Positions 19,915 through 30,061 of a stretch of 64,000 nucleotides of DNA are shown piece by piece (positions within the stretch are counted from its first letter, which is position 1; each line of letters begins with the position of its first letter). Source of the DNA: Klebsiella michiganensis (GTDB lineage: Bacteria > Pseudomonadota > Gammaproteobacteria > Enterobacterales > Enterobacteriaceae); assembly GCF_002925905.1 (NCBI RefSeq), contig NZ_PRDB01000001.1:1240001-1304000 (forward strand). Reading direction: 5' to 3'. Both the position numbers and the translations under genes were made by a program. The notes under the pieces were generated by a model. That model did not search any database. It saw nothing but the letters and a program-made list of their open reading frames with translations, and was not told where the DNA came from.

Positions 19915-21120
19915 TTACATACTCATCAGGGTATTGAGCTGCAGTATCGGTTGCAGGATGGCGAGGACGATAAACAGCACCATGCCGGCCATCGCCACTA
20001 TTAGCAAAGGTTCAAACAGGCTGAGGGCCAGCTGAATTTGCGCGCTCAAATCCCGGTCCTGGTTATCCGCCGCGCGCTCCAGCATGCCGTTGAGCTCGCC
20101 GCTCTGTTCGCCGCTGGCGACCATGTAGCGCATCATCGGCGGGAACAGCTGGGTCATTTCGAGCGCGCGATGCAGGCTGACGCCTTCGCGAACCGCGTCG
20201 CTGGCGGCTTCCAGCTGGCGCTTCGCCCAGGCGTTGCTTAATACTTCCGCGCTGATGCGCATCGCCAGCAGCAGCGGAACGGCGCTGGCGTTGAGAATGC
20301 TCAGGGTGCGGGCGTAGCGGGCGCTGTTAACGCTGCGCGCGACCCGGCCAATCAGCGGCAGGCGCAGCAGCAGCCTGTGCCAGGCCAGCCGCTTTGCCGG
20401 CTGCCGCAGCAGGTAGCGCAGCAGCAGAGCGACGAGCACGGCGGCCAGCAGCAGCCACGGACCGGCGGCGCGCAGCACATCGCTCATCGCCATCAGCAGG
20501 CGGGTGGAAAACGGCAGCGCCTGCTTAAGGTGGATAAACTGCTCGACAACCTTCGGCACCACCGTCGATAGCAGAATGACGATCACGCTGACCGCCACCA
20601 GGGTCAGCACGATGGGGTAAATCATCGCCTGCAGCAGCCGGGCGCGCAGCTGCTGGCGCTGTTCGGTATAGTCCGCCAGCCGGTTCAGCACGCCGTCGAG
20701 GTGGCCGGAGGCTTCTCCGGCGGCGACCATCGCGCAGTAGAGCGCGTCGAAGCAGCCCGGGTAGCCGCGCATCGCTTCCGCCAGCGAATGGCCTTCCAGC
20801 ACTTTGCCGCGCACGCCGGCAATCAGGGTTTTCAGCTGGTTTTTTTCACACTGCAGGGCCACCGCGTCGAGCGCTTTTTCCAGCGGGATGGCGGCGGCGA
20901 CCAGCGTCGCCAACTGGCGGGTAACGAGGGCGAGATCGCGGGCGTTGGTGCGGCGAATAAAACGCAGTTGCCCGCCGCTGCCGGCTGCCGGGGCGATGTC
21001 CAGCGCCAGCCAGCCCTTTTCCCTCAGCAGCTGGCGAGCGTGGCGGGCGGAGTCCGCCTGCTGGACGCCGCGCCGGGTTTTACCGTTTTCATCAACGGCC
21101 TGATAGCGAAAAAGCGCCAT
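19915..21120 (-). CDS. pulF: Type II secretion inner-membrane platform protein PulF (GspF)
   Basis: Polytopic platform protein of 401 residues, homologous to PilC of type IV pili. Two repeated cytoplasmic GspF domains (about residues 65-190 and 270-390) are separated by hydrophobic segments, with a last membrane helix near the C-terminus ([18 protein letters not shown]). It lies one base after the pulE stop and is expected to pass PulE's mechanical work to the pseudopilus. Confidence 0.96.
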   Translation of the reverse strand: MALFRYQAVDENGKTRRGVQQADSARHARQLLREKGWLALDIAPAAGSGGQLRFIRRTNARDLALVTRQLATLVAAAIPLEKALDAVALQCEKNQLKTLIAGVRGKVLEGHSLAEAMRGYPGCFDALYCAMVAAGEASGHLDGVLNRLADYTEQRQQLRARLLQAMIYPIVLTLVAVSVIVILLSTVVPKVVEQFIHLKQALPFSTRLLMAMSDVLRAAGPWLLLAAVLVALLLRYLLRQPAKRLAWHRLLLRLPLIGRVARSVNSARYARTLSILNASAVPLLLAMRISAEVLSNAWAKRQLEAASDAVREGVSLHRALEMTQLFPPMMRYMVASGEQSGELNGMLERAADNQDRDLSAQIQLALSLFEPLLIVAMAGMVLFIVLAILQPILQLNTLMSM

Positions 21121-21121
21121 G

Positions 21122-22615
21122 TCAGGAGGCCTCCGCGATCTGCTGTTCGCTAACCCGCAGCACCTCTTGCCAGCTGGTGATCCCCGCCAGCGCCTTGTCC
21201 CGTCCGGCGTGGCGTAGGGTGATATAGTCCGCCCCCAGCTGCTGGATCAGCGTCACCTCGTTTTCGCCGCGGTGGATTGCCATACGCACGCGATCGTCCA
21301 CCAGCAACAGTTCGTGAATGCCGGTACGTCCGCGATAGCCGGTAAAGCCGCACTCGGCGCAGCCCCGGGGCTGCCAGAGCGCCGTGCCGGGAGCGATCTC
21401 CATCTGGCGGGCGGTGTCGGCATTGGCCGGTTCCTGCTGGCGACAGTGCGGGCAGAGCCGGCGCACCAGCCGCTGCGACATCACCGCCAGCAGCGAGGTG
21501 GAGAGCAGAAAAGGCTCCACGCCCATATCCTGCAGGCGCGAGATTGCGCCCAGCGCGCTGTTGGTGTGCAGCGTTGAGAGCACCAGATGACCGGTTAGCG
21601 AAGCCTGAACGGCGATCTGCGCCGTTTCGCCGTCGCGAATTTCGCCCACCAGCACCACGTCAGGGTCCTGGCGCAAAATGGCGCGCAGCCCGCGGGCAAA
21701 GGTCATATCGACTTTCGCGTTAACCTGGGTCTGACCGATGCCCTCCAGCTCATATTCGATAGGATCTTCAATGGTCATGATGTTGCGTTCGCGGGCATCA
21801 AGGCGGCTCAGCGCGGCGTAGAGGGTGGTGCTTTTTCCCGAACCGGTCGGCCCGGTCACCAGCACGATGCCGTGCGGGCGGGCGATCAGTCCATCCACCT
21901 GCTGAAGCAGCGCGGGCGACATGCCGAGGGTCAGCAGGTCGAGATTGACGCTGTTTTTATCGAGCAGACGCAGCACCACGCGTTCGCCGTAGCTCGACGG
22001 CAGGGTGGAGACGCGCACGTCGACGGCGCGTCCGCCAATGCGCAGCGCCATGCGACCGTCCTGAGGAATGCGCTTTTCGGCGATATCAAGGCTCGCCATC
22101 ACCTTAATGCGCGAGATCAGCAGCGCGGCGAGGCGGCGCTGGGGGCGCAGGATTTCGCGCAGTACGCCGTCGACGCGAAAGCGAATTTGCAGGTGGCGTT
22201 CATAGGTTTCGATATGAATATCCGACGCTTTCTCTTTGATAGCCTCGGTGAGCATGGCGTTAATCAGGCGGATAATCGGCGCGTCGTCTTCGCTATCCAG
22301 CAGGTCGTCGGTGTCCGGCAGCTCTTCGGCAAGGGTGTACAGATCCAGCTCGTTGCCGATATCCGCCATCATGCGCCGGGCCTCGGCGGAGTCGCGCTGA
22401 TAGCTCAGCACCAGCAGCTTTTCGAACGCCTCCGCTTCCAGTCGTTCGAGGCTGAACGGCATCCCGGCCACCCTACGGGCTTCCAGCAGCGCCTGCGGCG
22501 CGGTGGCGGCGAGGCAGAAAACCTCGCAGCTTTCGCCGTTGCTCAGGAGCATCACGTTGTGCGCGCGGGCGTAGCCGAAGGGGAGCAGCGGGCGTCGTTC
22601 AGCGGCGGGGGTCAT
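21122..22615 (-). CDS. pulE: Type II secretion ATPase PulE (GspE)
   Basis: Cytoplasmic hexameric ATPase that powers the secretion system, 497 residues. Walker A is at 255-262 (GPTGSGKS), the Asp box around 281-287 (TIEDPIE), Walker B at 319-325 (DVVLVGE) and the His box near 345-350. The zinc tetracysteine of the GspE family is complete at Cys388, 391, 419 and 422. The N-terminal domain is the PulL-binding part. The ATG overlaps the pulD stop by 4 bp. Confidence 0.97.
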   Translation of the reverse strand: MTPAAERRPLLPFGYARAHNVMLLSNGESCEVFCLAATAPQALLEARRVAGMPFSLERLEAEAFEKLLVLSYQRDSAEARRMMADIGNELDLYTLAEELPDTDDLLDSEDDAPIIRLINAMLTEAIKEKASDIHIETYERHLQIRFRVDGVLREILRPQRRLAALLISRIKVMASLDIAEKRIPQDGRMALRIGGRAVDVRVSTLPSSYGERVVLRLLDKNSVNLDLLTLGMSPALLQQVDGLIARPHGIVLVTGPTGSGKSTTLYAALSRLDARERNIMTIEDPIEYELEGIGQTQVNAKVDMTFARGLRAILRQDPDVVLVGEIRDGETAQIAVQASLTGHLVLSTLHTNSALGAISRLQDMGVEPFLLSTSLLAVMSQRLVRRLCPHCRQQEPANADTARQMEIAPGTALWQPRGCAECGFTGYRGRTGIHELLLVDDRVRMAIHRGENEVTLIQQLGADYITLRHAGRDKALAGITSWQEVLRVSEQQIAEAS

Positions 22616-24594
22616 AGATTGCCTCCCAGATTGAAGGCGTCGATGGCGGCGCTGACCTGGCGGAACGCGGCGGTATCCTGGCGCGGGTAGATCTCCAGCA
22701 GATCGTTACTCAGCATCGCGTCGTTGTTCTCTTTGCCGCGCTGCTTGCTCTGGGCGTCGTTAAACGCGGTGTACTGCCCGGATGAAGCCTGACGGTACTC
22801 GTCGCGGTCGCGGATCACCGTCGGGCGGATAAACAGCATCAGGTTGCGCTTGGAGACCTTTTTGCTGGTGGAGCGGAACAGCGCGCCAATCACCGGGATA
22901 TCGCCGAGCAGAGGGACTTTGTCGGCGGTGTCGGAGACGCTTTTATCCAGCAGTCCGCCGACGACCACCGTTTCGCCGCTGCCGACCAGCACGGCGTTAT
23001 TGACCGTACGGGTATTGAAGGTCGCGCCGAGATCCGAGCTGGTGCTGGAGGCGGCGTCCGCCACGCTGGAGACCTCCTGTTCGATCTCCAGCAGAACCGA
23101 ATCGCCTTCGTTGATCTGCGGCTTCACTTTTAGCTTGATGCCGACGGTTTTGCGCTCGACGGTATTGAAGATGTTATCGCCGGAGGTAGTTTGCGAGCCG
23201 GTCAGCACCGGGACCTCCTGGCCGACGTTAAAGGTGGCTTCCATGTTGTCGAGGGTGACGATACTCGGCGTCGCGAGAATATCGTTCTTGGTGCTGCTGG
23301 AGAGGGCGGTTAACAGCATCGCCCAGTTGCCCTGGTAGAAGCCAGCGGCAATGCCGTTGAAGGAGCTTAAGGCGCTCGCCAGCGAGCTGCTGACGGTGCC
23401 GTCTTTGTTGTACTGGTTGGCCCCGGCGATGGCCGTGGATATCGGCAGACCGCTGTTGGTGAACTGGGTCATCCCGGCATTTTTATTGGCCCACTGGATG
23501 CCGAGGTTGAGACCGTCAGCGTCCTGCACTTCGGCGATAATCGCTTCGACCAGCACCTGCGGGCGGCGGATATCCAGCTGGGCGATCACCCGCTCCAGAT
23601 CGTTCATTACGTCCGGGGCGGCGGTGACAATCAGGGCGTTGGTCTGACCGTGCGCTTTGATAATGATATTTTTATCCAGCGCCGCCACCGGCTTCGCGGC
23701 CTGCTTTTCGCTCTGCATCGTGCTGCTGATGCCGGTCAGCACTTCCACCAGGTCGGAGGCTTTGGCGTATTTCAGGTAGATCACTTTGGTATTGCCCTGG
23801 GTCGCCTGCTGGCGGTCGAGCTGCTTAATCATCGCGATGATCCGCTGGCGGGAGTTCGGCTCGCCGCTGACCAGCACCGCGTTGGTGCGTTCATCGGCCA
23901 CCACGTTGGCGACCATTGAGCCGGGCAGCGCCGATTTGCTGGTGTCTTTGTTGAGTTCGGTCACCAGCTTGACCACATCGGCGGCGGAGGCCCAGGCGAG
24001 GGGAACGGTCACCACGCTGCGGTCTCCGGCGTTATCGACGCGTTCGACGATGGTTAGTAGGCGCTTGATGACCGCCGCGCGGCCGGTCATCAGCAGGACG
24101 TTGGAGGGTTCATAGTGCACCACGCTGCCCGCGCCGGCGTTATCGTTAAGCTGGCGCAGCAGCGGTGCCAGATCGCGGGCCGCGACGTTGGTCAGGGGCA
24201 CGACGCGGGTGACGACCTCATCGCCAATGCCCGGCGCGGCATCGCTCGCCACCGGCACCGCGGCGGTTTTCGCATCCTTCGAACGAACGACTTTCAGGAC
24301 GCCGTTATTCATATTAATCACCGCGAAGCCATAGACATCGAGGACGCTGAGGAAGAATTGATAATATTGCTCTTCGTTGAGCATATCGTAGCTGCGCACG
24401 GTAATGGTGCCGCGTACGCTGGGATCGATAATGACCGTTTTATTCAGGTTTTTACTCACCGTATTGATAAATTCCTGAATATCGGTGCCCTTAAAGCTGG
24501 CGGAAAACTCTTCCGCCGCGGCCGGTTTGAATAACAGCGCGGCGAATACCAGCAGCATCAGGGAAAATGGGCGAATGACGTTGGCGATGATCAA
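22612..24594 (-). CDS. pulD: Type II secretion secretin PulD (GspD)
   Basis: Outer-membrane secretin of 660 residues, forming the large gated pore. A signal peptide (about residues 1-27, ending PAAA) precedes the N0-N3 periplasmic domains, the beta-barrel secretin core and a C-terminal S-domain (about the last 65 residues) that binds the pilotin PulS. The start is TTG, one base after the pulC stop (TAATTG); it gives [10 protein letters not shown], which agrees with the known protein. The sequence is nearly identical to the well-studied Klebsiella PulD. Confidence 0.97.
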   Translation of the reverse strand: MIIANVIRPFSLMLLVFAALLFKPAAAEEFSASFKGTDIQEFINTVSKNLNKTVIIDPSVRGTITVRSYDMLNEEQYYQFFLSVLDVYGFAVINMNNGVLKVVRSKDAKTAAVPVASDAAPGIGDEVVTRVVPLTNVAARDLAPLLRQLNDNAGAGSVVHYEPSNVLLMTGRAAVIKRLLTIVERVDNAGDRSVVTVPLAWASAADVVKLVTELNKDTSKSALPGSMVANVVADERTNAVLVSGEPNSRQRIIAMIKQLDRQQATQGNTKVIYLKYAKASDLVEVLTGISSTMQSEKQAAKPVAALDKNIIIKAHGQTNALIVTAAPDVMNDLERVIAQLDIRRPQVLVEAIIAEVQDADGLNLGIQWANKNAGMTQFTNSGLPISTAIAGANQYNKDGTVSSSLASALSSFNGIAAGFYQGNWAMLLTALSSSTKNDILATPSIVTLDNMEATFNVGQEVPVLTGSQTTSGDNIFNTVERKTVGIKLKVKPQINEGDSVLLEIEQEVSSVADAASSTSSDLGATFNTRTVNNAVLVGSGETVVVGGLLDKSVSDTADKVPLLGDIPVIGALFRSTSKKVSKRNLMLFIRPTVIRDRDEYRQASSGQYTAFNDAQSKQRGKENNDAMLSNDLLEIYPRQDTAAFRQVSAAIDAFNLGGNL

Positions 24595-25452
24595 TTATTC
24601 ATCCCTCAGGGCTAGATAAATATCTTGTTTCTGGCCGTCGCGTTCAACGGTAAGGGTTATTTCAGTTAATTCCGGTAGCTGGGCTAATGCCTGGCGGGAC
24701 TGTTCTTTATCGCGAAGATCCAGGCCGTTCAGGGCTATCGCCAGATCGTTTTCCTTGAGACCCGCCTGGCGAAATAGCGCCGGGTCTTTGCCCGGATTCA
24801 GACGATATCCGCTGAGCTTGTCGTTAACCATGACCGGCGAAATATTGAGGTAATGAAGAATATTTTGCGGCTGCGCGCGGAGCTCCTGCGCCAATTGGCG
24901 GGCTGGCGGCGCGGCGCTATTTTTGCCGGCGGCGGGCGGGTCGTTAAACAGCGGGATAGCCTCATTTCTGCCGCGGTAATTAACAATCAGGCGGTCGGGG
25001 AAAATAGCGACGATTTTCGCCTCTCCGCCCGGCGTGCTATCGCCAATCCCCAGGCTAACCTGTTGATTCCCTTCCATCATGATGGCAATGGCGCGAGAGG
25101 GAACGGTGCTGGCGAGCAGGCCGGTAACGCGCAGTTTGAGCGCCGAAACGGGCGCCTGGTCGAGGTTGCCGCCGTGCGCGGAGGCGGAGGTTTTCTCCGC
25201 AAGGCCAAACAGCGTAAAGCGCGGCAGCGCCGTTTCCGGGGAGGGGGTTGCGGGCGCCGTCATATCGGCAGGGCTCAATGCGTTATCCGTAAAGTTTACC
25301 GGGAGAATTATTTTCCAGGTTAATTGGGCGAACTGCTGGCAGATAAAAAATAATATGATGGACGTCACAATATGAGGCGCGTAATTAATTATTTTTTTAT
25401 TTGATATTGTTAGTCTCATCACGGAATTATGCATTTTTATTCCTTTGCTCAT
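24595..25452 (-). CDS. pulC: Type II secretion protein PulC (GspC)
   Basis: Bitopic inner-membrane protein of 285 residues linking the platform to the secretin. One transmembrane helix lies near residues 26-42, then the periplasmic homology region that contacts the secretin N0 domain, and a C-terminal PDZ domain (about residues 195-285). Two starts are plausible: 25452 (AGGGA upstream) and 25434, MHNSVMRL, with AAAGGA 7 nt upstream. The longer form is given. It is the first gene of the 13-gene pulC-O operon, whose genes overlap or nearly touch throughout. Confidence 0.95.
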   Translation of the reverse strand: MSKGIKMHNSVMRLTISNKKIINYAPHIVTSIILFFICQQFAQLTWKIILPVNFTDNALSPADMTAPATPSPETALPRFTLFGLAEKTSASAHGGNLDQAPVSALKLRVTGLLASTVPSRAIAIMMEGNQQVSLGIGDSTPGGEAKIVAIFPDRLIVNYRGRNEAIPLFNDPPAAGKNSAAPPARQLAQELRAQPQNILHYLNISPVMVNDKLSGYRLNPGKDPALFRQAGLKENDLAIALNGLDLRDKEQSRQALAQLPELTEITLTVERDGQKQDIYLALRDE

Positions 25453-25477
25453 TCTATTTCCCTCAGCAAAAGGTACC

Positions 25478-25506
25478 GCCCTACCGATATTGGTGGGGCT
25501 TTTTTT
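25478..25506 (+). terminator. Terminator-like hairpin upstream of pulC, oriented toward pulA
   Basis: Arms GCCCTACC (25478-25485) and GGTGGGGC (25492-25499) pair over 8 bp with one G-T wobble and a 6-nt loop, and are followed by seven T residues on the plus strand. It has the form of an intrinsic terminator for plus-strand RNA, although no plus-strand gene precedes it. On the pulC side it falls in the mRNA leader. Function is inferred only from shape. Confidence 0.55.
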
Positions 25507-25787
25507 ATTGTGAGCGTGCTTATTGCGGGAATCTGCGTAGGTCGCTGCGAATCATAAAGAGTTTGGCTATTGCGGTCGTCATTCCCTTTTTATTTTTTCT
25601 CCTCCGGCCGCCTACGCCCCCACGTAATGAGCGAATGGATGATTGAACCGGAGAGAGCAAGAATATCTAATTATCGGCGCTTTAAAGATATGCTCGTTAT
25701 TTTTTTTATGGTGCTTAAGTGCGCCAGGAATAGTTTCGCGTATATAACACTTCATATAATTTAATCAGCATGTATAGGGACTATCGA
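25507..25787. promoter_or_regulatory. Divergent pulC / pulA control region with candidate MalT boxes
   Basis: The pul genes are known to be induced by maltose through MalT from divergent promoters in this gap. Three candidate MalT boxes (core GGA-T/G-GA) are seen. GGATGA lies at 25637-25642 on the plus strand. GGAGGA lies at 25600-25605 and GGGGCGTAGG at 25611-25620, both on the minus strand. A TATAAT at 25755-25760 is a possible -10 for pulA, about 28 bp before its ATG. The region is AT-rich. Box assignment is by eye against the consensus and has not been scored. Confidence 0.55.
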
Positions 25788-28700
25788 ATGCTCAGATATA
25801 CCCGTAATGCCCTGGTTCTGGGATCGCTGGTTTTACTTAGCGGCTGCGATAACGGATCCTCTTCTTCTTCCTCTGGAAATCCCGACACTCCTGGTAATCA
25901 GGATGTGGTTGTACGTTTACCTGACGTTGCCGTACCCGGCGAAGCGGCCACGGCGACAGAAAAGCAGGCGGTCATTCACCTGGTGGATATCGCCGGCATC
26001 ACCAGCAGTAGCGCTGCGGACTACAGCAGTAAAAACCTCTACTTATGGAACAACGAAACCTGCGACGCGCTGAGCGCGCCGGTAGCGGACTGGAATGACG
26101 TCAGCACCACGCCGAGCGGCAGCGATAAATATGGCCCGTACTGGGTGATCCCGCTCAACAAAGAGAGCGGCTGTATTAACGTTATCGTTCGCGACGGCAC
26201 CGATAAGCTGATCGATAGCGACCTGCGGGTGTCGTTTGGCGACTTTACCGATCGTACGGTATCGGTGATCGCCGGCAACAGCGCGGTCTATGACTCCCGC
26301 GCCGACGCCTTCCGCGCCGCTTTTGGCGTCGCGCTGGCCGAAGCCCACTGGGTCGATAAAAATACGCTGCTGTGGCCGGGGGGCAGGATAAGCCCCTCGT
26401 GCGCCTCTACTACAGCCACAGCAGTAAAGTGGCGGCCGACGGCGAAGGCAAATTTACCGACCGCTATCTGAAACTGACGCCGACTACCGTCAGCCAGCAG
26501 GTCAGCATGCGCTTCCCGCACCTTTCCAGCTATGCGGCCTTTAAGCTGCCGGACAACGCCAACGTTGACGAGCTGCTGCAGGGAGAAACGGTCGCCATTG
26601 CCGCCGCAGAGGACGGGATCCTGATTTCCGCCACCCAGGTACAGACGGCGGGCGTGCTGGATGATACCTATGCCGAAGCGGCGGAAGCCCTGAGCTACGG
26701 CGCGCAGCTGGCCGACGGTGGCGTTACCTTCCGCGTCTGGGCGCCGACCGCTCAGCAGGTGGATGTGGTGGTCTACAGCGCGGACAAAAAAGTGATTGGC
26801 AGCCATCCGATGACCCGCGACAGCGCTTCCGGCGCGTGGTCGTGGCAGGGCGGTAGCGATCTGAAAGGCGCGTTCTACCGCTATGCGATGACGGTTTATC
26901 ACCCGCAATCGCGCAAGGTTGAACAGTACGAAGTCACCGACCCGTATGCGCATAGCCTGTCGACCAACTCGGAGTACAGCCAGGTGGTCGATCTCAACGA
27001 CAGCGCCCTGAAGCCTGACGGCTGGGATAGCCTGACGATGCCGCATGCCCAGAAGACAAAAGCGGATTTAGCGAAGATGACGATTCATGAATCGCATATT
27101 CGCGATCTCTCCGCCTGGGACCAGACCGTTCCTGCCGAACTGCGCGGTAAATATCTTGCGTTAACCGCCGGCGACAGCAATATGGTGCAGCATCTGAAGA
27201 AGCTCTCCGCTTCAGGCGTCACGCACGTTGAACTGCTGCCGGTCTTCGATCTGGCGACGGTGAACGAGTTCAGCGACAAAGTCGCCGATATTCAGCAGCC
27301 GTTCAGCCGCCTGTGCGAAGTGAACAGCGCGGTGAAAAGCAGCGAGTTCGCCGGATACTGCGACAGCGGCTCCGCCGTGGAAGAGGTGCTGAATCAGCTT
27401 AAGCAGAGCGATAGCCAGGATAATCCGCAGGTGCAGGCGCTGAATACGCTGGTGGCGCAGACCGACTCCTACAACTGGGGCTACGATCCGTTCCACTACA
27501 CGGTTCCGGAAGGCTCCTACGCGACCGATCCGGAAGGCACGACGCGCATCAAAGAGTTCCGCACCATGATTCAGGCGATCAAGCAGGATCTGGGGATGAA
27601 CGTCATTATGGACGTGGTATACAACCACACCAACGCCGCGGGCCCGACCGACCGCACGTCGGTGCTGGATAAGATAGTACCCTGGTACTATCAGCGTCTG
27701 AATGAAATTACCGGCAGCGTTGAATCCGCCACCTGCTGTTCCGACTCTGCGCCGGAGCATCGGATGTTCGCCAAGCTGATCGCCGACTCGCTGGCGGTGT
27801 GGACCACGGACTATAAAATCGATGGCTTCCGCTTCGATCTGATGGGCTATCACCCGAAAGCGCAAATTCTGTCGGCGTGGGAGCGCATTAAGGCCCTGAA
27901 CCCGGATATCTACTTCTTCGGCGAAGGCTGGGACTCTAACCAGAGCGACCGTTTTGAAATCGCCTCGCAGATCAACCTGAAAGGTACCGGCATCGGCACG
28001 TTCTCCGATCGCCTGCGCGACTCCGTGCGCGGCGGCGGCCCGTTCGATTCCGGCGATGCTCTGCGTCAGAACCAGGGCGTCGGCAGCGGCGCGGGCGTGT
28101 TGCCAAACGAACTCGCCAGCCTGAGCGATGACCAGGTGCGTCATCTGGCCGATCTGACCCGTCTGGGCATGGCCGGTAACCTCGCTGACTTTGTGATGAT
28201 CGACAAAGACGGCGCGGTGAAGAAAGGCAGCGAAATTGACTATAACGGCGCGCCTGGCGGCTATGCCGCAGACCCGACGGAGGTCGTCAACTATGTTTCG
28301 AAGCACGACAACCAGACGCTGTGGGACATGATCAGCTATAAAGCGTCCCAGGAAGCCGACCTGGCGACCCGCGTTCGCATGCAGGCCGTTTCGCTGGCGA
28401 CGGTGATGCTCGGGCAGGGGATCGCTTTCGACCAGCAGGGTTCTGAACTGCTGCGCTCGAAATCCTTTACCCGCGACTCCTACGACTCCGGCGACTGGTT
28501 CAACCGCGTGGATTATTCCCTGCAGGATAACAACTACAACGTTGGGATGCCACGCATCAGCGATGACGGCAGCAACTATGACGTGATTACTCGCGTCAAA
28601 GAGATGGTTGCCACTCCGGGCGAAGCGGAGCTGAAGCAGATGACCGCGTTCTACCAGGAGCTGACCGAGCTGCGTAAATCCTCCCCGCTGTTCACCTTAG

Positions 28701-29059
28701 GCGACGGCAGCGCGGTGATGAAGCGCGTTGATTTCCGTAATACCGGTTCAGACCAGCAGGCCGGTCTGCTGGTTATGACCGTGGATGACGGAGTGAAAGC
28801 GGGCGCCAGCCTGGATAGCCGTCTTGACGGCCTGGTGGTGGCGATTAACGCCGCGCCGGAAAGCCGTACGCTAAATGAGTTTGCCGGTGAAACGCTGCAG
28901 CTAAGCGCGATCCAGCAGGCGGCGGGTGAAAATTCGCTGGCAAACGGCGTGCAGATTGCCGCTGATGGCACGGTCACGCTGCCGGCATGGTCGGTGGCGG
29001 TGCTGGAAATGCCGCAGGGCGATGCCCAGGGCGCCGGGCTGCCGGTCAGCAGCAAGTAA
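25788..29059 (+). pseudogene. pulA: Pullulanase lipoprotein, frameshifted as written
   Basis: Cell-surface lipoprotein that debranches pullulan, glycogen and starch by hydrolysing alpha-1,6 bonds; it is the substrate of the Pul system. The start (MLRYTRNAL) leads to lipobox LLSGC with lipidated Cys19 and Asp at +2. At 26378-26383 there are six Gs; seven would keep the frame at PGG-QDKP. As written the first frame ends at 26471 after 227 codons, and the rest is open from about 26372 to 29059. Restoring one base gives 1090 residues, the family length. The GH13 motifs are all in the second part: DVVYNH, GFRFDLMG, FGEGWD and SKHDNQ, plus YNWGYDP. A sequencing error in the homopolymer is as likely as a real mutation. 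Confidence 0.9.
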
Positions 29060-29130
29060 GACCTGAACCTCCCGGCCCGCGGCGTCATAACCACGGGCCG
29101 GGATGGCGTGTCTTGATTAAGGAGAAGCCC

Positions 29131-29655
29131 GTGCTTGTTCGTCAGCAAGAGCCGTACCCGCAGTCCGCGCCCCCGACGGTAGTTGGAAAAATGGTGCAGA
29201 TCCCCTATGTGACCGTACCGCTGTACGCCGCGCTGCTGATTGCGCTCGGCTGGTTCGGCGGCGAGCAGTGGCGGAATAAGCCCGAGCCGCAGCCGATGAG
29301 CCAGCCAGTAGCGCATGCGGCGTTAGTGCCGCTGAATCAACCGGCGGTCAAAACTGCCGTGACGGCGGTTAAAGCCGAGCCAGAAATGAAGGCTGAACCA
29401 GAAATAGCGATCGATGAAGATACTCTGCCGCCTCTGCGCTATAGCGCGCACGTCTACGCCTCGCTGGCGGAGAAACGCAGCATTGTATTAAACGGACAGT
29501 CCTGGAAGGAGGGCGACTCGCCGCTGCCGAACCTGGTTATTGAGCAGATTCAGCAGGATCTCACCGTATTTAGCTTCAACGGTAAAACGTTTACCCTCGC
29601 GGCGCTGGATGACTGGCCGGGCGGGGCGATTGAGGAGAGTCCGCAGGCTGAATAA
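29131..29655 (+). CDS. pulB: Secretion-cluster protein PulB (GspB-like)
   Basis: Protein of 174 residues encoded directly after pulA. It has a short N-terminal cytoplasmic part, one membrane helix (about residues 29-44, VPLYAALLIALGWFGG), a Pro/Glu/Lys/Ala-rich linker and a C-terminal domain like that of GspB (residues about 100-170). GspB-type proteins can help secretin assembly, but PulB has been reported as not needed for pullulanase secretion. The start is GTG at 29131, with AAGGAG 7 nt upstream. An in-frame start at 28987 is rejected because it lies inside pulA. Confidence 0.9.
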   Translation: MLVRQQEPYPQSAPPTVVGKMVQIPYVTVPLYAALLIALGWFGGEQWRNKPEPQPMSQPVAHAALVPLNQPAVKTAVTAVKAEPEMKAEPEIAIDEDTLPPLRYSAHVYASLAEKRSIVLNGQSWKEGDSPLPNLVIEQIQQDLTVFSFNGKTFTLAALDDWPGGAIEESPQAE

Positions 29656-29683
29656 AATAGTGCGAGCGGAATAAAAATAAGCG

Positions 29684-30061
29684 CTATTTATTGCCGCGCA
29701 GGCTATCAATAAATGGCGCCAGCTGGCGATTAAACTGGCTGCATTTTGTGGCTTCCGGGGTACTGTCCTGCTGGAGCTGTTGATATAGCTGCGTGCTGCG
29801 CTGACTTAGCAGATTATCGTCAATATTCGCCCATCCGCGTTTTTTACCCACGTTTATTGCCGCACGATTAATCGCTTCATCGGCGGGCAGATCGCTGCGG
29901 TTGCATTTATTCTTCAGATAGCGCGCCCCGGCGGCGACGGAGGCAAGCTGCTCAAGCTGGGCCTGACCGCTCACGGCAGGACTGAGAGTTGTCGAACGAT
30001 TTTGCTGACAGCCTGAGAGCAGGGCGACCGCCATAAGCGGGAATAGAATAAAGTTGCGCAT
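29684..30061 (-). CDS. pulS: Pilotin lipoprotein PulS
   Basis: Outer-membrane lipoprotein of 125 residues that binds the PulD S-domain and carries the secretin to the outer membrane by the Lol pathway. The lipobox LLSGC gives lipidated Cys18 followed by Gln, which suits outer-membrane sorting. Two further cysteines (CNRSD near 53 and KCSQF near 107) probably form the pilotin disulfide. It converges with pulB and is transcribed separately from pulC-O. Confidence 0.95.
   Translation of the reverse strand: MRNFILFPLMAVALLSGCQQNRSTTLSPAVSGQAQLEQLASVAAGARYLKNKCNRSDLPADEAINRAAINVGKKRGWANIDDNLLSQRSTQLYQQLQQDSTPEATKCSQFNRQLAPFIDSLRGNK

Noticed and set aside
27212-28306. Long minus-strand open frame (364 codons) opposite pulA
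   Set aside because: It is a shadow of pulA's high-GC codons: rich in Arg, His and Val, with no recognisable family, and pulA itself carries all GH13 motifs.
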